Shown here: piece by piece, positions 17,627 through 26,038 of the stretch
How the letters are laid out: each line of letters opens with the position of its first letter
Position numbering within the stretch: the first letter of the stretch is position 1
From: Pirellulales bacterium
GTDB lineage: Bacteria; Planctomycetota; Planctomycetia; Pirellulales; JAEUIK01
Direction of reading: 5' to 3'
Assembly (NCBI GenBank): GCA_019745975.1
Contig: JAIESQ010000058.1
Coordinates: forward strand, 1 to 62,000
Length of the DNA: 62,000 nucleotides
Made by a program: the position numbers and the translations under genes
Notes under the pieces: model-generated
Told to the model about the DNA's origin: nothing
Database searches by the model: none
The model's input: only the letters and a program-made list of their open reading frames with translations

Positions 17627-17647
17627 GCGCGGAGCAAGCTCCGCGGC
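17627..17647 (+). repeat. Short palindrome between acetate kinase and BMC-P genes
   Basis: GCGCGGAGCAAGCTCCGCGGC folds into a strong hairpin and is the core of the GCTAGC-flanked family found at 11036-11069 and 43456-43489. Confidence 0.65.
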
Positions 17648-17658
17648 TTTTGCATCTG

Positions 17659-18900
17659 CTACTGCGTATAGCTTTCCAAGTGCTCTTTGGTCTGTCGGGC
17701 GACGACGAGCTCTTCGTTGGTCGGCACGATCCAAATCTGCGCGCGGCTCGTCGCGGCATGAATCGGCCGTTCCCCCGGCTGGAGCTTTGCGCTGCCTGCC
17801 ACGCTCGTGACACTGCCGGCTTGTCCCGCACTGTCGTTGGCCGCCGCGTCCAACGTGATTCCCAGTTCTTCGAGCCCCTGACAGACGCCGGCCCGGATGC
17901 CCGCGCCGTTCTCGCCGATGCCGCCGGTGAAAACGAGCGCGTCCAGCCCGCCCAGTTCCACCAACAGCGACCCCAAATGCCGCCGTACGTCGCCGACGAA
18001 CACGTCGAGCGCCAACCGCGCCCGCACGTCACCACAGGCCGCACTCTTCTCCAAGTCGCGCACGTCGCCGCTGGTGCCGCTAAGCCCCAGCAGCCCACCG
18101 CGACTGGCCAATTCGTCGAGCAACTCGGCCAGCGTGCGGCCAGTCTGCTGCATTAGCACCGGCAGCGCGAACGGATCGAAATCCCCCACGCGGTTGTTGT
18201 GCAGCGTCCCCGACTGCGGGCTCATGCCCATGCTCGTCGCCATGCTCTGGCCCGCGCGAATCGCGCACAGCGAGCTTGATCCGCCTAGGTGGCAAGAGAT
18301 CACTCGCAGGTTGTCGCGCCCCAGCAGCTCGGCGATCCGTCCGCCGATAAAGCGGTGACTAGCCCCGTGAAATCCGTAGCGCCGCACCTGGTGCTGCGTC
18401 GCCCACTCATACGGCGCACCGTAAAAACGATTGCGATCAGGAATCGACTGGTGAAAGCCAGTCTCGAACGCCGCCACCAGCGGAATCTCTGGCAGCTTCT
18501 CGGCCAACAGCCGCATCGCCGCCACATACGGCGGATTGTGCGCCGGGGCCACGGCGTTCATCGCTTCCATGTCGGCCAGCACCTCGGGCGTCACGCGCAC
18601 CACCGTGGCATCCGAACCCGGATGAACCGCCTTGAAGCCAATCCCGGCGACTTCGCCAGTCTGCTTCAGGCAACCGTGCATCGGGTCGGTCAGTTGCTCC
18701 AAGCACTTGCGAACCGCCACGGCATGGTCGGGCACGGGCTCGGCAAACTCGTGCCGATGCCCCGCGACGTCTACGAACCCCCGGCTCTCCTTCGAGCCGA
18801 CGCGTTCGATCCCTCCGCGCGCAAGCTGGCGCTCGTCGGCCATGTCAAACAGCCGATACTTGAAGCTAGTCGAGCCCAAATTGGCTACGAGAATCTTCAT
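17659..18900 (-). CDS. ackA: Acetate kinase-family acyl kinase
   Basis: A 413-residue member of the acetate/propionate kinase family. It converts an acyl phosphate (here probably lactyl- or propionyl-phosphate) and ADP to acid and ATP. Visible signatures are [20 protein letters not shown] at the N-terminus, [27 protein letters not shown] and [11 protein letters not shown]. The N-terminal serine/threonine arrangement differs slightly from the usual NxGSSSxK. In the operon it is the ATP-yielding step after the PduL phosphotransacylase. ATG at 18900 matches the family start; the frame stays open farther upstream but without family similarity. Confidence 0.94.
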   Translation of the reverse strand: MKILVANLGSTSFKYRLFDMADERQLARGGIERVGSKESRGFVDVAGHRHEFAEPVPDHAVAVRKCLEQLTDPMHGCLKQTGEVAGIGFKAVHPGSDATVVRVTPEVLADMEAMNAVAPAHNPPYVAAMRLLAEKLPEIPLVAAFETGFHQSIPDRNRFYGAPYEWATQHQVRRYGFHGASHRFIGGRIAELLGRDNLRVISCHLGGSSSLCAIRAGQSMATSMGMSPQSGTLHNNRVGDFDPFALPVLMQQTGRTLAELLDELASRGGLLGLSGTSGDVRDLEKSAACGDVRARLALDVFVGDVRRHLGSLLVELGGLDALVFTGGIGENGAGIRAGVCQGLEELGITLDAAANDSAGQAGSVTSVAGSAKLQPGERPIHAATSRAQIWIVPTNEELVVARQTKEHLESYTQ

Positions 18901-18957
18901 GCGCGCCAGCGATCCAGTTACCGTCGATCGAGTGTTGCGCCGATACGACAATCGCTT

Positions 18958-18986
18958 GGGTGCCACTGCTGGCTTGTCCAGCAGTG
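18958..18986 (+). repeat. GGTGCCACTGCTGGCTTG-type palindrome between ackA and BMC-H
   Basis: Copy of the dispersed hairpin with CACTGCTGG pairing with CCAGCAGTG across a 4-bp loop. It lies in the spacer between the first shell hexamer gene and the acetate kinase gene. Confidence 0.8.
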
Positions 18987-19013
18987 CGGCGATGGTCTGT
19001 GGCGCCCACGTTG

Positions 19014-19283
19014 CTAGTTCAGGTACGCCGCGTTCAGCCCTTCGGCCGGCCGCGGAATGACGTGCGTGGCCACGAGCTCGCCGACTTGCGAGGCCGCCGC
19101 CGCGCCGGCTTCCACCGCCGCCCGCACGCTGCCGACGTCGCCGCGCACGATCGTCGTGACGTAGGCGCCGCCGATCTGCACTTGCTTGACGATCCGCACG
19201 TTGGCCGCTTTGGCCATCGCGTCCGTGGCTTCGATCATGGCCACCAGGCCGCGTGTTTCGACCAGTCCAATGGCGTCTTGCAT
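19014..19283 (-). CDS. BMC-H hexameric shell protein 1
   Basis: An 89-residue single BMC domain protein that tiles the flat facets of the shell as hexamers. [29 protein letters not shown] and the [23 protein letters not shown] block are the canonical Pfam BMC signature; the [14 protein letters not shown] end is typical. The pore loop between the second and third strands reads QIGGAYV. It follows the other BMC-H gene by 144 bp, a spacer that contains a long palindromic repeat. Confidence 0.97.
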   Translation of the reverse strand: MQDAIGLVETRGLVAMIEATDAMAKAANVRIVKQVQIGGAYVTTIVRGDVGSVRAAVEAGAAAASQVGELVATHVIPRPAEGLNAAYLN

Positions 19284-19360
19284 GGTTGTCTAAACTCCCT
19301 CGATCTTGAGTTGAGTGGTGATTGTGATTGCCCGAGCAAAACGATGCAGTGTGTTGTTCT

Positions 19361-19414
19361 CGTGGCACGGGCTTCTAGCCCGTGATGTTCACGGCCAAGG
19401 ATGGCCGTGCCACG
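19361..19414 (+). repeat. CGTGGCACGG palindromic repeat between the two BMC-H genes
   Basis: A 54-bp double hairpin: CGTGGCACGG pairs with CCGTGCCACG at the ends, and ACGGGCTTCTAGCCCGT and ACGGCCAAGGATGGCCGT form inner stems. A close relative is at 43915-43967. Confidence 0.75.
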
Positions 19415-19427
19415 ACGGTCACATGAC

Positions 19428-19721
19428 TTACGCCGTGACCGCCACGGCCGGCAACACGCCGAGCACGTCGTCGTGCGGGCGGGGGATGACCTGCACGGCC
19501 ACCACTTCACCCACGCGGCCTGCTGCCGCAGCGCCGGCATCGGTCGCGGCTTTGACGGCCGCCACGTCGCCCGTGACGAACGCGGTCACAAGACCCGAGC
19601 CGATCTTCTGCCAGCCGAGAAACTGCACGTTCGCCGCCTTCATCATCGCGTCGCTGGCCTCGATCAGCGTGACGAATCCCTTCGTCTCGATCATTCCCAG
19701 CGCTTCCAAAGTTCTTGCCAT
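19428..19721 (-). CDS. BMC-H hexameric shell protein 2
   Basis: A 97-residue single BMC domain protein. [32 protein letters not shown] is the diagnostic opening, and [25 protein letters not shown] is the central block with pore loop QKIGSGLV. It is about eight residues longer than the other BMC-H protein at the C-terminus ([12 protein letters not shown]). ATG at 19721 is chosen from family alignment; the open frame continues upstream without similarity. It follows the phosphotransacylase gene by 67 bp and is the first shell gene of the transcript. Confidence 0.97.
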   Translation of the reverse strand: MARTLEALGMIETKGFVTLIEASDAMMKAANVQFLGWQKIGSGLVTAFVTGDVAAVKAATDAGAAAAGRVGEVVAVQVIPRPHDDVLGVLPAVAVTA

Positions 19722-19788
19722 GACACAATTCTCCCAGTTGCTAGGGCACGAGATACGTGCGGGTCGTGCCGGCCCGTGATCCGATTGG

Positions 19789-20505
19789 TTATTTGTGCTG
19801 ACGCAATAGTTCCACGTGTTCGGCGTGGTCCAGGTCGACCGCGTTCCCTTCGTCGGTATCGAGGTGGACTTCGAGTTTGCTCGTAGCGTCGGCCCGCACC
19901 AGCAGGTCTTCAAGCGTCGTGGTGCAAGTCGAGCGAATCCGCAGGCTCATGCGCTCGCCGTTTTTCACGCCAAAGCAGGCGGCGTCCGCCAGGCCCATGT
20001 GGACGTGGCGCTCGGCGCGGATCACCCCTTGATCGAGCTCGACGACTCCTTTTGGTCCTACCAGCACGCAGCCGGGAGTCCCCTCGATCTTGCCACTCGC
20101 CCGCACGGGCACGTCGATCCCCAACGAGATCGCGTCGGTAAACGCCAGCTCGACCTGGCTGTGCGGCCGAGTCGGGCCCAACACGCGGACGGCCGGCAGC
20201 ATCCGCCGCCTTGGGCCGACGACCATCACGGTCTCCTCCGCGGCGTAAAAGCCGTCTTGATACAGCGGCTTCATCGGCGTCAGCGAGTGGCCCGGGCCAA
20301 ACAGCACTTCGACGTGTTCGTCAGTCAGATGCAAATGCCGGGCGGAAATGCTCACCACCAGCTTCGATGGGCCATCGCTTGCGGCGCCGTTTGCCGATGT
20401 ACCGGCGAAAGCAAACTGCCGGCTGACAATCTCGCGCACGATCCGCTCGATCGTGTCGCGGCGAAGCGGGTTGGCAAGCTCGGGGGCGGACGCCATCGGA
20501 TTCAT
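19789..20505 (-). CDS. pduL: PduL-type phosphotransacylase
   Basis: A 238-residue PduL enzyme that exchanges CoA for phosphate on acyl groups, regenerating CoA inside microcompartments. The conserved metal-binding histidines appear in [11 protein letters not shown] and later in [11 protein letters not shown], and the [19 protein letters not shown] block is family-specific. The N-terminal [17 protein letters not shown] helix before the domain looks like an encapsulation peptide. The start ATG at 20505 overlaps the regulator's stop codon (ATGA, 20502-20505), so the two are coupled; an ATG nine bases inside is an alternative. Confidence 0.95.
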   Translation of the reverse strand: MNPMASAPELANPLRRDTIERIVREIVSRQFAFAGTSANGAASDGPSKLVVSISARHLHLTDEHVEVLFGPGHSLTPMKPLYQDGFYAAEETVMVVGPRRRMLPAVRVLGPTRPHSQVELAFTDAISLGIDVPVRASGKIEGTPGCVLVGPKGVVELDQGVIRAERHVHMGLADAACFGVKNGERMSLRIRSTCTTTLEDLLVRADATSKLEVHLDTDEGNAVDLDHAEHVELLRQHK

Positions 20506-21302
20506 TCGCTGGTTTCGTCGTGCTTGCTGGCCGGCTCTGCAATCGGCTCGGCCACTAGCAGTTTCGTCCCCGCCGCCGTGAGCTTCTTGCGCCACTCGGC
20601 AGGTAGCTCGTGATCGACCACCAGGTAGTCGATCTCGTCCAGGCCACACAGCCAGGCCAGGCTCTGGCATCCCAGCTTCGTGCTGTCAGCGACGACGATC
20701 ACCTCGTCGGCCGCCTTGATCATCGCCCGCTCGGTCTCCACCAGCAGGAGATTGTTATTGAAGAATCCGCGCTCGTTGATCCCTCCGACACTGAGCACCG
20801 TGCGCCTCACGTTGATCTCGGCGAGCATCCGATTCGCGTACGGCCCCAGCGCCACGCCCGTGCGTGGATAAATGTATCCCCCGACGAACACCAGATCGGC
20901 GTTGGCCGCCGAAGCAAACAGGTTGGCCACGGGCAGCGAGTTGGTCACCACTTGCAACGCGCGACCAACTAACAGGCGGGCGACCTCGTAGGTCGTGGTG
21001 CCGCCGTCGAGCAGGATCGTGTCTCCCGACTGGATCAACTCGGCGGCGCGGCGGGCGATCGCTTTCTTCTTATCCCACTGGGCAGGCTGCCGCTCGTCGA
21101 AGTGGGGCAACTTGGGAGATGCCCCCGCGTAAAACGCGCCCCCGTGGGTTCGCTTCGCGGAGCCCGCTTCTTCCAAAAACTCTAGGTCACGGCGGATCGT
21201 CGACTCGGAGACCGCCAGCTCCTCGGCCAGGTCGGGCAAGGTGGCGAATCCGCGGACCCGGATCAGCTCCAATAACCGATTGCGGCGCTGTTCGACGATC
21301 AT
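20502..21302 (-). CDS. DeoR-family transcriptional regulator of the microcompartment operon
   Basis: A 266-residue DeoR/GlpR-type regulator. The N-terminal winged helix-turn-helix is [35 protein letters not shown] with the classic STIRRDL recognition helix. The C-terminal DeoRC sugar-phosphate sensor follows ([45 protein letters not shown]). Such proteins usually repress and are released by a phosphorylated sugar. As first gene of the operon it is likely autoregulated through the palindrome at 21382-21401. ATG at 21302 is preferred to a TTG six bases upstream. Confidence 0.93.
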   Translation of the reverse strand: MIVEQRRNRLLELIRVRGFATLPDLAEELAVSESTIRRDLEFLEEAGSAKRTHGGAFYAGASPKLPHFDERQPAQWDKKKAIARRAAELIQSGDTILLDGGTTTYEVARLLVGRALQVVTNSLPVANLFASAANADLVFVGGYIYPRTGVALGPYANRMLAEINVRRTVLSVGGINERGFFNNNLLLVETERAMIKAADEVIVVADSTKLGCQSLAWLCGLDEIDYLVVDHELPAEWRKKLTAAGTKLLVAEPIAEPASKHDETSE

Positions 21303-21349
21303 CCCCAACCCACGATTCGAGTGCTCGAACTTTCCCTTGATCTAGCACG

Positions 21350-21410
21350 CTACGTCGCATTGTTGACGTAGATTGATAGGTTTTCAACAAGATTGTTGAA
21401 AGAATTTTAT
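21350..21410 (-). promoter_or_regulatory. Putative operator/promoter region of the microcompartment operon
   Basis: Two inverted repeats lie 48-99 bp upstream of the regulator start. TTTCAACAA-GA-TTGTTGAAA at 21382-21401 is a perfect 20-bp palindrome. CTACGTC-N8-GACGTAG at 21350-21371 is a second one, and both contain TTGTTGA. A/T-rich TATGATAAAAT on the minus strand (about 21404-21414) could serve as a -10 element. Binding by the DeoR protein is inferred from position. Confidence 0.55.
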
Positions 21411-21566
21411 CATAACTTGGCACCGAGAAACCGCACTGATAGCCCGACCGACGACCAATGCACCGCGCAAGCGGTTTCTCAGTAATAGCTTAGCGCCGAT
21501 TGCGGCGACCATTCTGATCTCGATGAGGCCGGCCAAAACCAGGCCGACCAAGGTCGCAGCAAGCGA

Positions 21567-22958
21567 CTAGCTGGCCAGCCGCCGGATATCGCGCGGGGCG
21601 AACAAGAAGGCCGCCGCGAACAGCGTTAAGCCGCCGAAGACATACACGCCCCCGACCATGGCGAACGCCCTGCTCATCGGCGTTCCTTGGTTCACCACCA
21701 GCCCCACCACGTAGGTTCCGCCGGCCGCCCCCAGCCAACCGACCATATTCATCAACCCCACCGCGGTGCCACGCCGGGCCGGCTCGACGACGTCGTAGAG
21801 CGACGCCCAGATATTCGAGTCGTAGATTCCTTTGAACATCCCCAACAGCAACAACGCGCCGGCCACAATTACCAGGTCGTCGACCAGTCCGACGGCCGAC
21901 AGGAACGGTCCGCCCAACAGCATGCCGGTCGCCTGCACCAGAATACGGCCCGAGATGACCTTGTGCCGCACACGGTCGGCCACGATCCCGCCGAGCACGC
22001 TGCCGATCACGCTTCCCACTTGGATCAATAGCATCGCGAACGAGGCCATGAACAGCGACGGTCCCAGTTGCGATAACTGTTTGCCGAACTTCTCGAACAC
22101 GAACAGGGTCGTCCAGCTCAATAGCATTCCGGAGGCCACGTTGGCCGCGATGAACGCCACCATCATCAACAGCACGGTCGGCGTGCGAGCGATGTCGGGC
22201 AGGAACTGCACAAGGGGCACATGGCGCGGCGGTGGCGCAATCGCATCGGCATCCAGTCCTTGCGCGAGTAGCTCTTGCCGCTCGGCTTCGTTGCGGCCCG
22301 GCTCGCGCACGAAGAACCACAGCACCAGGGCTAGCGCCAACCCTGCGATGCCGAATGCCCAGAAGGGTGTTTGCCAGGGCAAGCCCAACCCTTGGCGATC
22401 GATCAGCACCGCCGTGCCGAGACCTCCGGCGATTGTGCCGGCGTAGACGCTTGTTTGATGAATGCTCATCGCGGTCGAGCGGGTGCGCTTCGAGTGATAA
22501 TCGCTCACCAGCGACATCGACGCGGGAAAGTAGAACGTCTCGCCGAGTCCTTCGGATCCGCGCACGAGAACGAAGTGCCACACTTTAGTGCACAGCGCCG
22601 TAAGCCCGGTGATAACGCTCCAAACCGCCAAACCACCGAGAATCAGTACCTTGCGCGAGTAGCGATCGCCCACTTGCCCTGCCAACGGCGCCGTCAGGGC
22701 GTAGATCCACATGAACGCCGACGAAATCAGCCCCAGTTGTTCCTTATTGAAGCCGTAGTCTTGCTCCAGGATCGGCAGCGCTGAGCTGATCGCCAGACGA
22801 TCGGCATAGTTGAAAAAACAGATGAACCAGAGCATGCCGACGACGGCCCACTTGTACATGGGACCGGCTGGCGGCGCGAGTGAACGAGGTATCACGCCTG
22901 GTACCGCACCGCGCGACTGCCCGTAATCGTGAGGGTTCTGCGGGATGGAAACCGTCAT
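21567..22958 (-). CDS. MFS transporter, anion:cation symporter-like
   Basis: A 463-residue major facilitator with about twelve hydrophobic helices. NYADRLAISSALPIL in the first helix and GDRYSRKVLILGG between helices 2 and 3 are typical of the sugar-acid/phosphate (ACS-type) subgroup. A cytoplasmic central loop carries EPGRNEAERQELLAQG. The substrate is not known; a sugar or sugar-acid for the neighbouring microcompartment is an inference. The ATG at 22958 overlaps the stop of the cytochrome b/c gene (ATGA), which couples it to the respiratory genes. A 264-bp gap separates it from the microcompartment regulator. Confidence 0.9.
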   Translation of the reverse strand: MTVSIPQNPHDYGQSRGAVPGVIPRSLAPPAGPMYKWAVVGMLWFICFFNYADRLAISSALPILEQDYGFNKEQLGLISSAFMWIYALTAPLAGQVGDRYSRKVLILGGLAVWSVITGLTALCTKVWHFVLVRGSEGLGETFYFPASMSLVSDYHSKRTRSTAMSIHQTSVYAGTIAGGLGTAVLIDRQGLGLPWQTPFWAFGIAGLALALVLWFFVREPGRNEAERQELLAQGLDADAIAPPPRHVPLVQFLPDIARTPTVLLMMVAFIAANVASGMLLSWTTLFVFEKFGKQLSQLGPSLFMASFAMLLIQVGSVIGSVLGGIVADRVRHKVISGRILVQATGMLLGGPFLSAVGLVDDLVIVAGALLLLGMFKGIYDSNIWASLYDVVEPARRGTAVGLMNMVGWLGAAGGTYVVGLVVNQGTPMSRAFAMVGGVYVFGGLTLFAAAFLFAPRDIRRLAS

Positions 22959-25090
22959 AACCGACCATCCGACTGGGTGTCGGCTGCTGAAGCAGGTCCG
23001 GGCGTTGACGGCGCAGGTGGTGGTGGTGGTGGTGGTGGTGGTGGCGACGGATCGCCAGCCGGTGGCTCGCTCGCGGGCGGTTCGGTTGTCGCTGGCTCGC
23101 TCGGTTGCGGTTCCGTGGTGGGTGTCGCGGGTTCTGCGGCTGGCTCGGTGGTCGGCTCGGCTGGCGCCGGCTCCGCTGCTTCCGGCGCGGCGGGTTCCCC
23201 AGGAGTCGCATCCGCCGCGCTGGGCGCAGGAGCCGCTGACGGTGGGACCGCCTGGGAATGCGCATCGCGCTGTCCGGCTTTCGCGGGTTCGTACCAATCG
23301 CCACGCAGCCAATCTGCCAACAGTCCGATCTGTTGCGCGGACAGAGTTGCGGGCTTCGCACCTACTGCGCCGAAAGCGGGCATGTGGTGGTTATCGCCGT
23401 AGAACCGCGCGTCGCCGGGGTTGCTAATGAAGTCGATCAGCCACTGCCGCGATCCATAGTGGGTCAAATCTGGCGCGGACCCAAGCTCGCCGGCATCGTG
23501 ATACTTATGGCACTCGGTGCAGCCAAGCGTTTTGCCTCGGATCGCCAAGCGACCTTGTGCTACGAGCTGCACTTGGAGGAGAGTCAAGGTGCGTTCGGCC
23601 GGCACGGCGGCCTCGACCAACAATGCCTGCACTACCTGGTCCAGTTCGGCTCGGTCGGCCTCCTTCATCGCTGGTACATGCTCCTTCACCCAGCCGACCA
23701 TATCCCCTTCGCGATGTGGAGTGTTGCCAAAATAGCGCGGCCCATCGATTTGCGCCGGATCGAACAGGCCCGCGAACCATGATCGCGCGGCAAAGCCGAA
23801 CAGATTCGACCCGCCCGTTTCGATCGGCTCGGAGTCGGCGGCGCGCGGGGGCATCGCCACGAGGCCTTGATTCTTGGCGTCTGAAAAGGAGTGGCAGCCC
23901 GCGCAATACTGTTTGAAGAGCTGCGGGCCGACCGTCTTCGGGTCGTTGTTTAGAAGTGTGGCAGCTCCCGTGGGGGGAATCCCCTGGGGACTGAGCGCCA
24001 ACTCGCTTACTCGTTGGGCTTGGTCGTCGGCCTCGGTGACGGCGATCTGAAAATCCGGGTTGTTTCGATCCTCGTTGAGCGCCAATAAAGTCAGAGTGCT
24101 GGCGCCGACCAACAAGGCAATGAGAAACGCCATGTTGAAGTAGTGGCCAACTTTCGTGTAACCAAGGAACGGCATCAAGAACAGCGCGAGCATCACGGCG
24201 CCGGGTATGACCAGCGCACCGTAAATCTCACTCTCGCCTGGAAAGTATTTGAGCATCTGAAACAAGAACAAGAAGTACCACTCGGGCCGGGCCGCCGAAT
24301 AGCTGTGTGCCGGATCGGCTGGTGCGCCGAGCTCCGCCCCCAGGAACAAACACAGGCCGAGAACGACGGCCATCACGGCTAGGCAGGCCACGGCATCCTT
24401 GAGCACCTGCTCTGGCCAGAACGATCCATCGGGGCGGCCTTCGGGCTTGTAGGGAGTGATGCCGTGCCTGCGAAAGAGCGCAACGTGCACGACCAACAGC
24501 AGGATCAATACACCCGGCAGCACCCCGGCATGGAGCGCGAAGAATCGCGTGAGCGTGTGATGCCCATAGTCGCTGCCACCGACGGCCAGCCGTTGCAAAT
24601 CCTCGCCGATCACAGGAACTTGCGCGACCAAGTTCGTGGCAACCTTCGTCGCCCAGTAACCTTTTTGGTCCCAGGGGAGCAAGTAGCCAGTTAGCGATAA
24701 GCCAAGCACCACCTGCATTAAGAGCAGGCCGATCCAGAAATTGAATTCTCGCGGTGCTTTATAGGCACCATCGACGACGACCTGAAGCAGGTGAATCACC
24801 AGCAAGACCACCATCGCCTGCGCCATGAAATGGTGGATGCCGCGCAACAGCCAGCCCCCTTGCGTCTGGTTCTCGATATAAAACACGCTCTCCCAGGCAG
24901 TTTGCGCGCTGGGGCCGTACGACATCCAAAGAAATACACCCGTGATCATTTGCACGCCGAAGGCGAATGCCAGCGTGCTCCCCCAAACGTAACGCCAGCG
25001 GGCACCACCGGGGATGTGTTCGTATAGCGCCTCGTGGACAAAGCCGCGATACCCCGTGCGATGATCGACCCAATCGAGCAATCTACTCAT
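22955..25090 (-). CDS. Cytochrome b fused to a C-terminal diheme cytochrome c
   Basis: A 711-residue subunit of a bc-type quinol-oxidising complex. Residues 1-210 are the cytochrome b N-terminal part with haem ligands His86/87, His100, His187 and His202. Residues 220-335 hold the subunit IV-like helices with the quinol-site motif PEWY at 269-272. A soluble part follows with two haem c motifs, CAGCH (396-400) and CTECH (524-528). The last 90 residues are a Pro/Ala/Glu tail with a run of ten prolines encoded by a GGT microsatellite (23016-23044 on the plus strand). ATG at 25090 matches the family start. It is downstream of the Rieske gene by 92 bp. Confidence 0.93.
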   Translation of the reverse strand: MSRLLDWVDHRTGYRGFVHEALYEHIPGGARWRYVWGSTLAFAFGVQMITGVFLWMSYGPSAQTAWESVFYIENQTQGGWLLRGIHHFMAQAMVVLLVIHLLQVVVDGAYKAPREFNFWIGLLLMQVVLGLSLTGYLLPWDQKGYWATKVATNLVAQVPVIGEDLQRLAVGGSDYGHHTLTRFFALHAGVLPGVLILLLVVHVALFRRHGITPYKPEGRPDGSFWPEQVLKDAVACLAVMAVVLGLCLFLGAELGAPADPAHSYSAARPEWYFLFLFQMLKYFPGESEIYGALVIPGAVMLALFLMPFLGYTKVGHYFNMAFLIALLVGASTLTLLALNEDRNNPDFQIAVTEADDQAQRVSELALSPQGIPPTGAATLLNNDPKTVGPQLFKQYCAGCHSFSDAKNQGLVAMPPRAADSEPIETGGSNLFGFAARSWFAGLFDPAQIDGPRYFGNTPHREGDMVGWVKEHVPAMKEADRAELDQVVQALLVEAAVPAERTLTLLQVQLVAQGRLAIRGKTLGCTECHKYHDAGELGSAPDLTHYGSRQWLIDFISNPGDARFYGDNHHMPAFGAVGAKPATLSAQQIGLLADWLRGDWYEPAKAGQRDAHSQAVPPSAAPAPSAADATPGEPAAPEAAEPAPAEPTTEPAAEPATPTTEPQPSEPATTEPPASEPPAGDPSPPPPPPPPPPAPSTPGPASAADTQSDGRL

Positions 25091-25182
25091 GCGGAACAAC
25101 CTGCAATTGGTGACCGGGTGTATTGAACTGGGGTTGCCGGCGCCAGGCGTTCGTTGATTGTGTGGCTCGCCGCACGCGCTGG

Positions 25183-25782
25183 CTAGCCGGTAACGATCCG
25201 TTCGGCAGTTCCGGCCAAGAACTTCTCGAACTTGATCCACACTTCGACCGCCCCCCCTTGCTCGCGCAGCTCGACCGTCAGCGGATCGAGATCGCGCGGG
25301 CTGGGGCAATGCTCAGGGTCGATGCGCTTGCCATCGGGCTCGAAAGTGCTGCGATGGCAAGGGCAAGCAAACTCCCCGGGCGGTTTCGGCCGGTCGCCGG
25401 CGCGGAAGTCGACATTGCAGCCGGCATGCGGACACGTGGCGCTGAGTGCTGTGACATCGCGATCGCCAGTCCGTCGCAAGTAGACGGCCCCCAACGAGTC
25501 GGCGGCATAGTGGGTCCAGGCGTCCGTGCGGTCAGCGATCACCGGAAACTGCCGGGGCACTCCGTCCGCCCGAAGGGCGTCCAGCACCGTGATGCGAATC
25601 AAACGCCCGCCGTCGCCCTCCTTTTTTCGGAGCGGATCGAGAAACGCAAACGCGCCCGCCCCCAGCGGAACGAGCGTCGCCAGCCCGCCGGTCAGCATCG
25701 CCAAGAGCTTGACGAGAAAGCCGCGGCGCTGGGAATCGACACTCGCGGAAGATGGCTGCTTGGCTGGCGAAGAGGTGGACAT
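25183..25782 (-). CDS. Rieske iron-sulfur protein of a bc-type complex
   Basis: A 199-residue Rieske [2Fe-2S] protein. Iron ligands are Cys117 and His119 (CPHAGC box) plus Cys140 and His143 (CPCHRS box); Cys122 and Cys142 can form the stabilising disulfide. The N-terminus has a twin-arginine-like signal/anchor (QRRGFLVKLLAMLTGGLA) that would leave the domain on the periplasmic face of the membrane. It precedes the cytochrome b/c gene and should form a quinol:cytochrome c oxidoreductase with it. GAGACTC upstream of the ATG is a weak ribosome-binding site. Confidence 0.95.
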   Translation of the reverse strand: MSTSSPAKQPSSASVDSQRRGFLVKLLAMLTGGLATLVPLGAGAFAFLDPLRKKEGDGGRLIRITVLDALRADGVPRQFPVIADRTDAWTHYAADSLGAVYLRRTGDRDVTALSATCPHAGCNVDFRAGDRPKPPGEFACPCHRSTFEPDGKRIDPEHCPSPRDLDPLTVELREQGGAVEVWIKFEKFLAGTAERIVTG

Positions 25783-26038
25783 CGGGTAGAGTCTCCTCGG
25801 GCGAATCGTACGGTGGCTGAGTAATGGTGGCGGCGCGCGTTAGCTCGTTGCAGACCAGTCGGCACCGCGCCAGTTTTTTCGGCTCGCGCCGTCGCCGGAG
25901 TCTGCGATTCAGGCGGGATTCTAAGGTGGGACTTGAACGCGCCAAATACCCACGCAGCGGGCTCCGCCGCGCGACCGATTCCTTCCCTTGCGAGCGATCG
26001 GTCACTGGCGCGCGGCCGCACTTCGCAGGGGCGCGGGA

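Noticed and set aside
17659-19368. Extended version of the acetate kinase frame with an upstream start
   Set aside because: The extra 156 residues run through a BMC-H gene and a palindromic repeat and have no similarity; the kinase begins with [10 protein letters not shown] at 18900.
19361-19414. TGGCACGG in the palindrome considered as a sigma-54 promoter
   Set aside because: The -12 element (TTGC at the right spacing) is missing and the motif belongs to a dispersed hairpin.
23016-23044. GGT microsatellite considered as a phase-variation switch
   Set aside because: Length changes in units of three keep the frame and only vary the proline count; no on/off switch is possible.
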